Shown: positions 36,272 to 48,500 of the stretch, piece by piece
How positions within the stretch are numbered: the stretch's first letter is position 1
Layout: every line of letters starts with the position of its first letter
Source: Artocarpus heterophyllus
Lineage: Eukaryota; Streptophyta; Magnoliopsida; Rosales; Moraceae
Assembly (NCBI GenBank): GCA_025403435.1
Contig: CM046333.1
Coordinates: 36,291,521-36,355,520 of the forward strand
Length of the DNA stretch: 64,000 bases
Reading direction: 5' to 3'
Notes under the pieces: model-generated
The model's database searches: none
Told to the model about the DNA's origin: nothing
The model's input: the letters and a program-made list of their open reading frames with translations, nothing else
Made by a program: the position numbers and the translations under genes

Positions 36272-39180
36272 ATGTTGGGTTCTTTCGGAAACTCTTCCCA
36301 GCTTCAAAAGAAGGTATCACAATCCCTCTTTTACTATTTCTCGAAGTGGGTTTCTCAGTAACCAAACAGTTCAGTTTTTCAGTTTCCGTAATGGGTTCAT
36401 CTGGACCCTCTGTTTGGTTGCCGAGAAAGTAAGTGAATTTGCATAGTTCCTATAATCTCAGTTCATTTCGTTCTCAGACACTAGATAGAATTTACTTATG
36501 TGCATTTCACTACTCTTATCGTTATCAATATATTATTCATTCGAAACAGCAGCAAAATCAGCATAAAGAATGGTTAACGTCGAGTTTCAGGCCAGAGAAT
36601 TTCATCCCCGGAATTGTTATTGGTTTCATTTTGGGGATGTTTTTCGATTTAGCAAAGCCAAGTGGGAAAAACACTAATACGAAGAACAAATTGTCTTCAG
36701 GAAAGGTTCAATCTCAAAGTTTTGTCTCAAATGATAGTGACCAAGAACTTAAAATGGTTAGTCTCTATTCTAATTGCTTTAATTCTATCTAATCTCGTAT
36801 TAACAGTGTTCTTTGACTTGTATATAAATTTGGAAGCTTGAAAGTTGAAATAGTGTTATCTTTTGTTTACTTTCATGTGTCCATTTTCTAGTATTTGATA
36901 CCAGGTAACCAAAATTCTCTATAAAGTTAAGCTCTTAGAAGGTGGGCTTTAATTGTCAAGAATTAGACATTCTTTTATTTACTGCCAAGAGCAATGAAAT
37001 TGCATAAACAAGTATAAATAAACACACACAAGATTTATAATGGATCACCCAACGTTCATGTGCTATCTCTACATGAGGGCAATAATTAGACTTCACACAT
37101 TCAACAATATTATTCATTTGGTCTTTAATCTTCAAGTTCTAATATCAAGGTGTAGTAGAGTAAAAAAAAAGAAAAAAACCTTAAATTTGGTAATTGGCAT
37201 AGCTCGTTATCTGGATTAGTAAAGAAACAGGAACCTTGTTTATGCCATTTTTAATTAAAATGGTTGTCAAACTTGGGAGGGAAACGATGAATGGAAAGAA
37301 CATAAATGAAGTTGGTACCATTTTCTCATTTGCAGGGAAACTTTTGAACGAAACTATCTCTGGCTATTGAAGTTTGTTAGTCATTAGCCACAGTACTTTC
37401 TTGCTCTCCCTTATTAAAGAAATTTTCAGTTTGGCTAGGATTTTCACTTGTCAAGAGAGTAACTATTAGCTTATTTGGTTTGAGTTCCAAATACCTTTAT
37501 CAGGTAGTTTCAAATTATTTTTTTTTAAATTACTCCTGTCAGGTTCTGGTTGTTAGACAAGACCTAAAGATGAAACCAGGAAAGATAGCTTCTCAATGTG
37601 CTCGTAAGTTATTAACTAGTTTGTTAGTTTTCTTTGGATGTTATCTTTTTTGTTTATTCTGTTCCGTGTTTTGCTTCCATCATTTTTCTTGAAACTCCTA
37701 ATTTATTTTGCTTTTCATTTGGTTAAATATTTTATTCACAAACTTGCAGATGCTGCAACTGGCATGTATGCTGAACTTGCGCATAGGTGACTATTACTGT
37801 TTTCTGTATTTGAGAATTTAAACTTAGTTGAGTTATTATATCACTTTGCCTCTCTCCCTCAACTTGCGCTCCATATTTCTTATCATAAGTCTCTCTCTCT
37901 TCTTTTTGCCGAATATTGTTATTGTGGCACTGAAAGGGAAGTTGGCATTTCTATTACAAAAAAGAGAGGGAAAAAAAAAAAAGAAGGAAAAGAAGTCAAT
38001 ATCTCTTTGAGTTGCATTTTTCTCTTGGTTGCTTTTATGGTCTCAAATCTTTCAAGCTTTGTACTATTGTCCATTTTTAGTTCTTACTTGCAGAAAAGCT
38101 TTTATTGCAGATCATCTCTAAACTATGTCCTTGCCTGTTATTCATCAAATTGTGCTAAAAGTTGATAACTTGGTAGATTTTTCTTCTACTTGGTTTTGTC
38201 AGAAAGAATTGCACCAAGTTGATTTAAAACCTTGCTCGCTTAATTTCTGTTCTCATTTTTAGTACTTAAACAATTAGCATTGTGCATCAATGAGAAGTGC
38301 ATATAGAAACACAGCAACCACAACCTTTTAGTGTTTGTTAGCTTTTATAACTGATACTTTATACCTGTGCTGTATTATATTTTTTGCAGCCATCGATCCC
38401 TTTTGAGACAGTGGGAGCAATGTGGGCAGCCGAAAATAGTTGTCACGTGCAAGAATCAACAGGAAATGTCAGTACTTCCTTGAATAATGACAGATAACCT
38501 CGTTTTTTCTTTTTGTTGGCTCTATTGTTGGCTTTAGATATCTGCTTTGAAGCTTTTTTATTTTGTATTTTCTTCTTTTTCTCCCCCTTAGGAATAGGCT
38601 GAAAGAAGATGCTGAGACAATTGGTCTTCCTACTTTTATTGTTGCTGATGCTGGGCGAACACAGGTATTTGTTGGTAATTCATGGAGAATAGTTTTTGTT
38701 ACTATGAAAATCTTAAAATTAATTGAAAGTTCGAAAGATAAACAGTTTAGAAATCTTTATTTGAAGCTCTTAAGATTATATAATATTTACTTTTTATATG
38801 ATCCACGTTGTGTATGTTCAGTGTAAACAAAAAAGAAGAAGAATTACTGCCAATATCTTGACATCACCGTTTCTTTAAATCAGGTTTCTGCAGGATCAAA
38901 GACTGTTCTGGCTATTGGGCCCGGTATCTATATTTTTTCACTTTGCTGTTTTTGTTTTCGTAACGTCAGTTCTATACCTACATCAGATTTATGCCGGCTA
39001 TAAACACCCAAAACCTTGTCATTGATGGATTAAACATATTTGGTTAATAAAATAAAACACACAGATATCTGTGCCTACGTTGTGCTTGTAGCCGCCTTAT
39101 ATTTGAATGTGTGATCTTGTTGTTAAGCAGGACCAAAAGCAATTGTAGATTCAGTGACGGGAAAGCAATGCCTTCTTTGA
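36272..39180 (+). CDS. Peptidyl-tRNA hydrolase 2 (PTH2/PTRH2), 8 exons
   Basis: This enzyme hydrolyses the ester bond of peptidyl-tRNAs released from stalled ribosomes. Exons: 36272-36313, 36550-36756, 37543-37603, 37750-37786, 38390-38467, 38592-38664, 38884-38923 and 39131-39180. The sum is 588 nt, 195 residues, with consistent phases. The PTH2 fold is marked by VLVVRQDLKMKPGKIASQCAHAA, then RQWEQCGQPKIVVTCKNQ, GLPTFIVADAGRTQ and IGPGPKAIVDSVTGKQCLL. An N-terminal hydrophobic segment (about residues 31-48, FIPGIVIGFILGMFFDLA) suggests membrane anchoring, as in the mitochondrial PTRH2/Bit1 type. A second possible first exon, 36391-36429 (MGSSGPSVWLPRK, donor GTAAGT), is also phase 0 and joins the same exon 2. 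I chose the upstream one because its translation runs into a complete N-terminus, but either could be used. Confidence 0.92.
36391..36429 (+). other. Alternative first exon of the PTH2 gene
   Basis: ATG at 36391, 13 codons, then a consensus donor (AAA followed by GTAAGT). This is a better donor than that of the upstream first exon (AAG followed by GTATCA). Both exons end in a Lys codon and enter exon 2 in phase 0. The result is a 194-residue isoform with a different N-terminus. Confidence 0.5.
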
Positions 39181-40109
39181 AAGCATAACTATAACGAGGC
39201 TTGTTTCCTTCATCACTTCCAACTATTAGATTGGTATCATGAACAAGTATTGCCCAATCATTTTTACTGGAAGATTAACTTGTTAATTGTGGGCAAAACA
39301 GGTTTACGGCCAAGGTGATTTAGGACCAAACTACTAGAAAGTTCACATATTAGGTGTTCTAACCCTCTCTAAATCTTGTTTTCTTGGGAAGAAGCTAGAA
39401 AGACACTTACTCGTTGGCAATTCACAGGTATATGTAGCTTGAGATTCACATTTTTTTTTAATGCAGATTAGATGTATTTTCACAATGAAGAAGTGCTAAA
39501 TTGTACCAAATTTTTCATAAGTGTTGGGATCCCAAAGCTTTATTTAACTTTTTGATATCAATTCACACTGAAATGAATCATCATTTTTGCATTAGTAGAT
39601 GCAACCTTTTGACATAAAACGATGTATATAATTTTTAAACCTACCAATAAAATAATGGCAACCATATTAGTTGATATTAAAGTTGAGATCACTAGCATTA
39701 TTCTTTTTAGTAAATATAAAAATTATGGAATTTCTTTGGGGTGGCGGTGTTATCATTTGCCATGTCAGAAGTACATAAAACAGCCTGCTTGCCAGAATTT
39801 GATATGCTCTTACTTTGACGCTGAAGCAAAAGAAAGAGAGAGAAACAGGGTTGGAAATCTCTCCTCTTGAACTTGTTGCATGGTTTTGGTTCTTGCTTTA
39901 TGAAGTAGTTGTTGGAACTTTGAAACTACTGTCGTGGATTTGATCAACTTAGTGGAATTTTGGTGTGAAAACTGGCTTTTGCTTTTGGTGCAACTTCATC
40001 AATTGGAGGCTCTTGCACTGAACCATCCCCTGATATATGAGTTTTCACTTGGCGCTTTGTGATGTAATGTAAAATGTTGCCCACTTTCTAATAGCTTTAT
40101 TTATTTATT

Positions 40110-40142
<33 letters not shown>

Positions 40143-40681
40143 TTGGAATTGGAAAACTAACATGATATATTGTTACAAACAAACAAACAAACAAACAAAC
40201 AAGTACAACTACAAGGTGAAACCTACCCATAGTCAGAGAAATAGTTGAAAATATACTCTCCCAAATAAACTTGAATTTGGTGATAGGGCGCTTGGACTCC
40301 CAAGTTGAGTGCTCAATTTAGTATTATGCTCCATTTTTACTTTTCAAAAACACAAACAACAATTCTTTGATTAAATATAAATAAAACAAAACTTTCAGTA
40401 CCTATCTAAAATTCTCCATATCTTAACATGAAATGAGAGTCGTATATTTAATTTGGGATCTTATTTTTGTTCATATTTACTGTACAAGCAAAAATATAAT
40501 TTTTCCTTGCAAGAAAAATAAATAAAATAAAGAGAGAGTGAAAGAAAAGAAGACAATATATGACGTTAGTGTGAAGCCAAAAACGCAAAACCCCACTAAA
40601 GCCCTAAGCGCCCTTCTTCTCAGTCAATCTTCTCTCTTTCTACTAGAGCCCTTCTGTGGTGCGCTCTCTAGTCTCACTCCA
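39181..40681. other. Gene-free interval between PTH2 and NFD6-like genes
   Basis: The PTH2 3'UTR, then A/T-rich DNA with a TTTA/TTA microsatellite (about 40098-40143) and an (AAAC)n run (about 40176-40202). The last 100 bases are the leader of the next gene and contain GCCCTAAGCGCCC and a C/T-rich stretch. Confidence 0.45.
40098..40202. repeat. TTTA/TTA and AAAC microsatellites
   Basis: About six TTTA units pass into about seven TTA units, and after 33 bases there are about seven AAAC units. Confidence 0.9.
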
Positions 40682-43376
40682 ATGGCGTCTCGCTTCAGAT
40701 CTCTCTCAAAGCCAACACTTTCCGTCTTCAAATCCACCATTTCGAGATCCTCCCTAAACTCCAGACCCACGCCTTCTCTCTCCACCGTCCGCTCTTCCCT
40801 CACGCACTCAAGGCAAGCAACACAATAGTCTCTATATCTAATCATGTTATTGAAATCTGAACGCTGGTTTCTCGTTTGGGTTCTTCGAAATTAGAGATAT
40901 TTTAATCGTGGGAAGTTTGGAAATTGTGAATTCAGGTCGGTTCATCAACTGGGTTGTGTTCAATCTCTACTTCCGCTTCACACAGCGGTTTCTTCGGCTC
41001 GGCTAACATCTTGCCTCGGCGTTGATTCGAGGAGTTCAAGGTCTTTGTCTCAGGGTATGCTCTGCAGTGCCAATCCTGGAGTTTGATGTCTCCAAGGTTT
41101 TGTGTTTTCTTTTAGATATCTGTGAGCTACTTTTTTTTTAAACTCTATGTTTATTATTTGATAACTAGGTTTTTTAAGTTGTTAAAATGTGATTATGAGT
41201 CTCTTTTTGATGACTTTAGCCTTAATTTAATAATTGAATTGCGATATTGTGATCAATTGATATTATAATTTACTTTCGCAGAGGATGCATTTATTTTTGC
41301 AGGCTTTACAATCTCTTGTAGTTTGTATCGTTGTTATGTTTGGTATGACTTTGGTGTCTTTGGAAAATTAACATATTATGAAGACCAAATTGCAAATGTG
41401 TAAAATATTGTAAATATTTCGTCAGATTTTCTTTTCTTTAAATATGAAGATTGAGCGTTTGACCATGTTTGTCATGTTACTTCCACTTCATATATTTTAT
41501 TTAACATGAATCAGAATTTTTTTCTGGAGGGAGTACAAAGCCATACCATCAATTTAGTGGTGCGATTTTCTCATTAAAGAAATGTGGTGTGATGAGACTT
41601 ATGAACAAAAGCATTATATTGGGTTTCAGAGTAAATAATTTGTGTCCTGCAAAGATAACACTTGAATTATACAAGAATTTATGAAATTCAAGTCGATCAT
41701 CCTGACAAACTTTAAACAGGAAGTTCTTTCTATTGTCATTTCGATTCTGAAGGCCATTTGATCATTCTTAGACATATGTATATATCAAGAATATAATTGA
41801 TTGCTGGAATTTGGCGTCTTTTAGCATGCATGTGGATGGCATATGGAGATCTAGACTAGGCAACTTGGTTTTTCTCATAGGACGTCCAATCACTGAAGAG
41901 TGCTCTGTTTTCCAGTGCTTTAAATGTGTTTGAGTTTTCTGGAGGGCTGTGGTGGGCTGAGGTGGGCTGAGGTGAATCATGTAAGTTAGGATTTTATACG
42001 TCAAGTGCAGCATCAAAGGAACTTAGTTTTATTTTGTTTGGTTTATGTGTGGGGAAGATGGGGTTGGCGGTATGGGAGCCAATTTGGTTTAGGAGCCAAT
42101 CAGACATCATTTTTTGTGTCTTTAGTACGAGGAGTAAATGGGTTATAGATTTTGATTGTGTGCTTGGAGTATCTCACGCTACATGTGCTAGTGCTCAAAT
42201 TAGTCTTCAACATTACTATTACTGATATTTCTCGGGTTTTTGAAGTGCATCGCAAATATATGTTAGTGGTACATTGTCAATACAATCTTACCCAGGATGG
42301 AGAGGGCTCCAAATTGATCTGGGACCGGAACCACTTAGCTGACTAGAAAAATGGACAGGTGTAACAAGAGGACATTCAAATTCCGCCAATGTAGTGCTGA
42401 TAAAAAAATCGCTTCAATCTTTAAATTTTTAGAAAAAAAAAAAAATCAAGCTACTGGCTGTGTCTAGAAATAATGGACAGGTTCGCCTTTGTAATTCAAG
42501 CTCAGTGCCTTCCGAGTTCAGTTTTAGAAGAAATCTGTGTGACAGACAGGTTCATGTTCTAGGATAGATGTTGGTAGTGCTATTGTGGATGATTCAGCCT
42601 TGTTAATGTATTATTTCAATGGACGAGTCACCGGATCCTATTGATGTTATTTCTTGCGTGTGACTAGGTGCAACAAAGTGGATAGGCTGACATTTTGTGA
42701 CTGGTAAGCTGTACTTTTATGGAAAAACTGGAAAAATTATGAATCTGGTTCGTCATTGACCAAAGAGACATGAGAGCTTGTCACTACCCTTTTGGAAGTC
42801 AATAGTATAATCCTGTGCCATATGCGCTTGCCACTTTGGCGTCTATATGTTTAACCCAAGACCGTAGTTCAGGAAAAAGAATCGTTGCAAATACATTCTG
42901 CTTGCAAGATTTCAATATTGCTTGTAGGCTTGGCAAAAGGGTTGACTTATGAATTTCTACAAGTTCATCCTTATATATTTATTGGTTTTAAAGGTGGCTA
43001 GGCAACTAATTATCACATATATTGAAGAAGCACAAATGAAGTACCCAAGGGGTGTATGTTGGGAGGGTTAGGCCTGTGGTTTGCTTCTATAAGGTCTGGG
43101 GATTGAACCTTCTCATGGGCACTTATATGACAAAAGTCATAGTTTCCTGTCTTCGATGGAAGTAGAATTCCAAAAAAAAAAAAAAAAGACGCTCAAATGA
43201 AGCCGTGTTATACCAGATTTAGTTCGTTTGAAGGATTATCTTGAACATTCAATAGTTTTGTTATGGACTTGTGTGCAAGGGTATGTGTTATCAGTAATTT
43301 TTCTAGAGTGAGTAAATTGCTAACATTTATGCTTCTTTTAATGTATTCAGTGTTGGGTCTCAGCGTGCCGCGATAA
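40682..43376 (+). CDS. NUCLEAR FUSION DEFECTIVE 6-like mitochondrial small protein, alternative 3' ends
   Basis: A small basic Ser/Arg-rich protein starting MASRFRSLSKPTLSVFKSTI, typical of the NFD6 family, whose N-terminus looks like an organelle-targeting peptide. NFD6 is known from Arabidopsis as needed for polar-nuclei fusion; its biochemical role is unclear. Exon 1 is 40682-40812 and exon 2 starts at 40936 (joined codon AGG, then SVHQLGCVQSLL). The intron uses a GC donor (AAG followed by GCAAGC). Form A reads through exon 2 to TGA 41084-41086: 93 residues, ending SLSQGMLCSANPGV. Form B splices at 41054/41055 (donor GTATGC) to 43351-43376: 91 residues, ending SLSQVLGLSVPR. Both totals are exact multiples of three. 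Form B's last intron is 2.3 kb and holds a SINE. The 5' end follows a TC-rich leader. Confidence 0.82.
40813..40935 (+). other. GC-AG intron of the NFD6-like gene
   Basis: Exon 1 ends TCAAG before GCAAGC, and the acceptor is GAATTCAG before GTCGG. Removing it restores the conserved RSVHQLGCVQ block. Without splicing the frame stops five codons on (RQATQ). Confidence 0.75.
43042..43187 (+). mobile_element. SINE (tRNA-derived) with poly(A) tail
   Basis: 146 bp. It has a box-A-like TTAGGCCTGTGG at about 43068-43079 and a box-B-like GGGGATTGAACC about 30 bases later. It ends in a run of 16 A. It is flanked by 15-bp direct repeats, 43027-43041 and 43188-43202 (CAAATGAAG at the end of both, 13 of 15 matching). 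It sits in the long 3' intron of the NFD6-like gene, in the sense direction. Confidence 0.7.
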
Positions 43377-44274
43377 GAGATTGCAGTTAGAAGAAGATAA
43401 GAGGCTGGTTGGTCTTTGAGTTAATGCTTCTCTTATTGGATGTCCCTTTCATCCTCCCTTCCCTTGAAGTTAGTTTGACTGGTCCACGGAGCCTTGAATA
43501 TTGTTGCAAGAATTCATATCTCTTAACTCATTTTCTTGCTATAAATATTGGGAAACCTTCCTTCTAATTTCCTTTGGTTTTGATTTGGATTCTCTTGTTT
43601 CCATCAATGCACTAAATTCATTGTGTCACTTGATGAATAAAGATGATCTTAAAAAGTTTACCCTTTTCAAGTCTTTTCTGAAATAATATGGATTCTGGGT
43701 ATTGAAATTTGGTCGTTTTCTAGATTCACCAATGCATTTCCCTTATCTTGAGTTTGAAGACCTTCTTAGTTACAGTGATTCATGCACTTTCACCGCTGCT
43801 CATCTTCAACACCTACATGCTCATCTATACATGATATGAAGAAGTGGACGACTGTGATTGTGCCACGTGTCAATACAGTTCATCAGTCATGGGATAATAA
43901 ATAATCAAACAAAAAGAATTGAAAAGTTAAAGATGACTAAATCTGGTAGTAATACATGCAATATAAGTTTGCAAGCAATGGGTTGGGAAGTGCACGTGAG
44001 GGAAGTGGGGGATTTTGATGAGGATAGCGTCTAATGTCTCCCATTTCTTTGAAAAAGAGCTTTGGCCGCAGAGCCCCATGTCTCCACAACAACAATACAC
44101 TGCCATGTGGGACTCTCTCTTTTGCCGGAGTCCTCTGCATATGTACTTTCTTTTCACAATCATCCCTTTTTTTTTATCCGAATTGGTAGTTTCTTTTTCT
44201 TTTTTTAATGAATTCCTAATTAGGAGGCTACACAAGGGGAGGCACAGCTCACTCTTTCCCATTACTCAAATCTG

Positions 44275-44395
44275 TGTTGTGGTAAAATTCTCACGTTATA
44301 TCGTGTATAGTAAAAATTTATTACAGTATAAAACTCTTATGTGTTATAAGACGTGGGAGAAGCTTTGTAGTTTAAACTATTCTCTTAAACACATC
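44275..44395. repeat. Small A/T-rich repeat family, copy 5
   Basis: It contains GTAAAATTCTCACGTTATA and GTATAAAACTCTTATGTGTTA. Confidence 0.45.
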
Positions 44396-44494
44396 TAAAG
44401 GCAAAATTGGAGATCACATTCTTGGAGTCGACGGTATACCAAGTGACTTTTACCTACTCAAGCAGTAAGTAATGCACCTTCTGGTACAAGTGTA

Positions 44495-44625
44495 CCCTTT
44501 TTTTGTTTTTTGTTTTTTTTTTTCTCTCCTTTTAATGGGGCATGGAATTCGAACTCAAAACTTAACATTGGAGTCAGTGATTAGGCTTGCAACCACTTGC
44601 ATAAGTGCATTTTGGGTGTCTATCA
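44495..44625 (-). mobile_element. Candidate SINE on the minus strand
   Basis: Read on the minus strand, a box-B-like GAGTTCGAATTCC (about 44539-44551) follows a possible box A in CAAGTGGTTGCAAGCC. The 3' side becomes A-rich (T-rich on the plus strand, 44498-44525). Target duplications were not found. Confidence 0.4.
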
Positions 44626-45570
44626 TGGACAATGTTTTCTTCCTACGTGGAGGCTAGCTGACCAATGTTCCAATAGCACCAAAGGTAGTGTTCTATGGGC
44701 AGCTTACTCTTTTTTTTTTTTTGGAGAGAAAAACTAGTCCATATAACTTTTCAGAAAATTGATTGTTTATCATTGGTTCTCCGGTTAGTAAAAACTACCA
44801 TTTATAATCTTACGTATAACAAATACCACTATCAAGCAATCTATTTACCCTTTTTTTTTCGGGTAAATAAAAATGAAGGATCTATCCATTGAATATATTC
44901 TTGAAAATCTTTGAGGGTTCAAATTTTTCTTTTCATCATCCAAGGGCTGTAAACTGAACTGTATGGTATATCTCAAAAAGTGAAATACACTATAGCTACT
45001 TCCATAATAATATGATTAGAAGAAAATCTTGTTGCTTGATTTGGGGAATCACTAGTTACCATGTTGGGCTGCCAAGTCACTGTCAGCAGAAGGAAGGCTG
45101 TCGAAAGGAGACAATGCCCTTTACAATGGGAATTTTATATGCATGGAAGCCCATCTGTTCATTTCAAGGGAAGGCATTATAGTATATATTGACTATGTTG
45201 GAGAGATTATAATATATCTTTCTAACATGTTTGAGATCAAAAGATTACATTAAAATAAGTGAAAACACATTTTTTAATGTGTTTTGTCTCAACATGGAGA
45301 GCCTTGGTGCTCAAAATTGAGGTTGTAGTGCTCAAGATGAACAATCAGCACAAAAAAGGTAGGGCACCCAACACCTCGGTGCTAGGTGGTGGCGCTTGGG
45401 GGCCAGGCTACCCAAGTGTTGTAGCGCTGGAAAGCTAGCTCCGTAGTGCTCTCTCAAGCTGATGTGTGATGATTTTTTTGTATCTTTTGAGTTTTTCCAA
45501 ACCGGTGTATTCGTTGGTCGTATATTTTTATACAAACTTAAACATCTATTAGCAACAGACGCATCTGTTG

Positions 45571-45575
45571 TAATA
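45571..45575. repeat. Target-site duplication TAATA (left) of the solo LTR
   Basis: Exact match to 49904-49908. Confidence 0.85.
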
Positions 45576-48500
45576 TGTGACACCTAACCTTTTCGGATCA
45601 TCACTTAACTTTCCTAGACGTCATTTCTTAAACATTAATCTTATTTATTTAGTAAGAAAAATACTGAATAATTTTTTTTTCTTTTCCTTTCCTTTTAACA
45701 TACCTTAAAACATACTTAAAAGCTATTACGACTTCTGTTGCAACTTAAGTTGAGACATTACTCAACATTTGACTTTAAAACCATTTCAAATTGTTTATTA
45801 AAACTTAATAAGAACATTAATTGAATCATAGCTTAAAACTTAACTTTATAATTATATAAAACATTTCGTAAAATATATCTTAAAACTTTGAAAACGTTTC
45901 TTAAAACTTTGAAAACACTATATCAAATAGTAGAAAAACATTTTCTTTGAGCAGCGGAAACATACTGTAGTGGTATCTATACTTAAATCTTTGCATCTAT
46001 TCTCTACGGCACCGAGCTTTTCAAACAGGTCCTACTGGTCACCCAAAGGACTGCCTACAGCATAAAGGAACTTTTAATAAGCTTTCGCTCAGTAAGTTCA
46101 AACATATCTCACAAATCATTTTAACATGCTTTATAAGCTTTTCACATAAAAACCTTTCTCTTAAAACAATTTTCATAAAATATTTCTTAAATGTTTTTTT
46201 TAAAACGTCCTCCATAAACTCTTTCTTGTAAACATAGAAATGTTTTTCATAAACATTTAACATAAAACATTTCTTAAAATGTTTTTCATAATCATTTCAC
46301 ATAAACACTCCATAACAAGGAATACAAGCAAATCCATAATGCATGATTCTATATATGCTCAATTATAAACTTTCAATTATAAGCATCTTGTGATCATTAT
46401 TTATCCTCACTTTCAACATCTAAACTTTGGTGTTCATACCAACATCATTAAATATGAGAACATAAACATGTTGTTTCTCTTGTGGAAGACTTAAGACCAT
46501 CGAACACCGATGTCATAACTTTAACTTTACTTGTGTACCTCACATCAAGAAAGCTAGTATGACACTTTCTTTTTATCTTTTATTTTACCTTGTTTTTAAC
46601 GTAAGTGAGCATATCAAATGCTATATCTTTAGCATACAAATATTAAGCATATAAAATGCAATCATAATGCAAACCATGACTTGATCTCTAAAACTTATTA
46701 TATAACAAATGCAACTTAAAACTTATAACTTAAACTATAAAATATTATGCATTAACAAAATGCAAACGTACTTTAAACATAATTATTACAAATACATTGT
46801 AAACTTTTACTTGATCTTAAAACTTTATGCATAACAAGTGAAAATATACTTTAACAACAAATTGTATAACATTTGCAAACATATAAAATGCATTAGAAAA
46901 TCATTTTCTTCATGCTGTAGATGAGATTTGACCTTACCTTAATAACGCTCTAGCATTCCCATTTCATTTTTTTTCCTTTTATTAGTCGGCTTCTGTGTCT
47001 TGAGCAAATGACATCTGACTTCTTAACTAACTTTTCATATTACCAAACTACTCGATTGATAACGGAACTTAATCATTAAATGCTCATTCCTTTTTACATA
47101 ACTTGTTACTATCAGTTTACTTTCTTTTACTTTGTATCCCATTGGTTTACCTTTCTTTTACTTAGCCTTGTAACCCATCGGGGTTACATTTCCCTTTACT
47201 TAACTCTGTAATCCACCGGGTTATCATTCTTTTTACTTAACTCTGTAACCCATCAGGTTACCTTTTTCTTTACTTAACTTTGTAACCTACCGGGTTACTG
47301 TTCTTTTACTTTAACTTAAACATCCCTTAGTCAAATCTATCGTCTTACTCAACGGTTTTTTTACCTAACAAGATACGAAACATTTTTCATCAAAAAGCAT
47401 TTTCCTAATTTGGAGTATTCGACTCCGTTTAAGTCGTTTCCTCAAAAATGACAATTTTACCCTTAACGGGTTTTTCGTAAAGTTCATAACTTGTAAACTT
47501 TTTGCTTAAATTTTCCTCTCATTTCTTCCATGTTATGGAAAATTTCCCACTAAGAGGTGTTTTCCAACATCGGACGTTTTGGGTCCGTTTTAGCCGTTTT
47601 TACAAAATGACCATTTTGCTTTTGACGGGTCTTAGAAAACTTTCGAAACCAGTTTTTAAGACATCATACATTTCTTTATGTCTCATAATATTATAGAAAA
47701 CAAAAACAATGGTTTTCTTCAATTAAATCTGTTTTGTCAAAATTTTATAGTTTTGACCCAAAACTTGAAGATTTTTGCGTTTTTGCCCCAAACGTTCTTT
47801 TTTTTTTCCTTGACTAAATTTTAAATCATTTGAAACTTAGCATCTATGATCACTCACTGCCTACAGTAGTGCAAGAACCCAACGTTCCCTAGTTAAAACC
47901 CAGTTTTCACACAATTTTATGATTTTGGTTCGAAACATAAAATCTTGACATTTTTGCCCTCGGACCAAAAACGGCCATTTTATACCAAAACATTCAATTT
48001 TTCATAAGAAATAAAACTTACAAAAGCTCCTTGGTTGAATTCTAAGCATTTCATAACGTTTTTTATTTCAAGAAATTTTGTGCTTAAAATTTCGTAAAAT
48101 TCATAACTTATCAACTGTATAGAATTTTGACAATCCGTCTGTGATGCTTAACGAGTTCAATGAGATCTACAACTTTAATTTTTTAACTTTCTTAAAATTC
48201 TAATGTTACAGTGGACTTTTTGGCTGATTTTTAAATCTACCAAATTTTTACAAAAGTTTACAATTTAGTCCTTTTGGAATTTTACAAAACTTTTTTCACA
48301 AAAGTTGTTTCCCTCATTGTTCTGGCAAATCCTATACCATGTTTGGAAAATAAATTGGCCTTTATGCCCTTAAAACCCCATTCATTGGAAAACTAGTTAA
48401 ACTTTGTATAAAAAACAAAATTGAACAATTTTCTACTTTTAAACATATAACCCCTGCGTTCCTTCTTTCTATCATCAGCACTATCAATACAAAATATAAA

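Larger units (their letters stand above)
43377..45570. other. Gene-free interval
   Basis: The 3'UTR of the NFD6-like gene, then A/T-rich DNA with no recognisable gene. It includes a small repeat-family copy at 44275-44395 and a SINE-like segment at 44495-44625. At 45300-45470 there is a GC-richer patch in which GTGCT recurs at least five times. Confidence 0.4.

Noticed and set aside
44015..44398. 127-codon ORF on the plus strand
   Set aside because: Its right half is translation of a small repeat-family copy and no conserved block is seen.
46231..46310. CRISPR-like short repeats (CATAAACATTT phrases)
   Set aside because: A plant nuclear context, irregular spacing and A/T-rich low complexity inside an LTR; not a CRISPR array.
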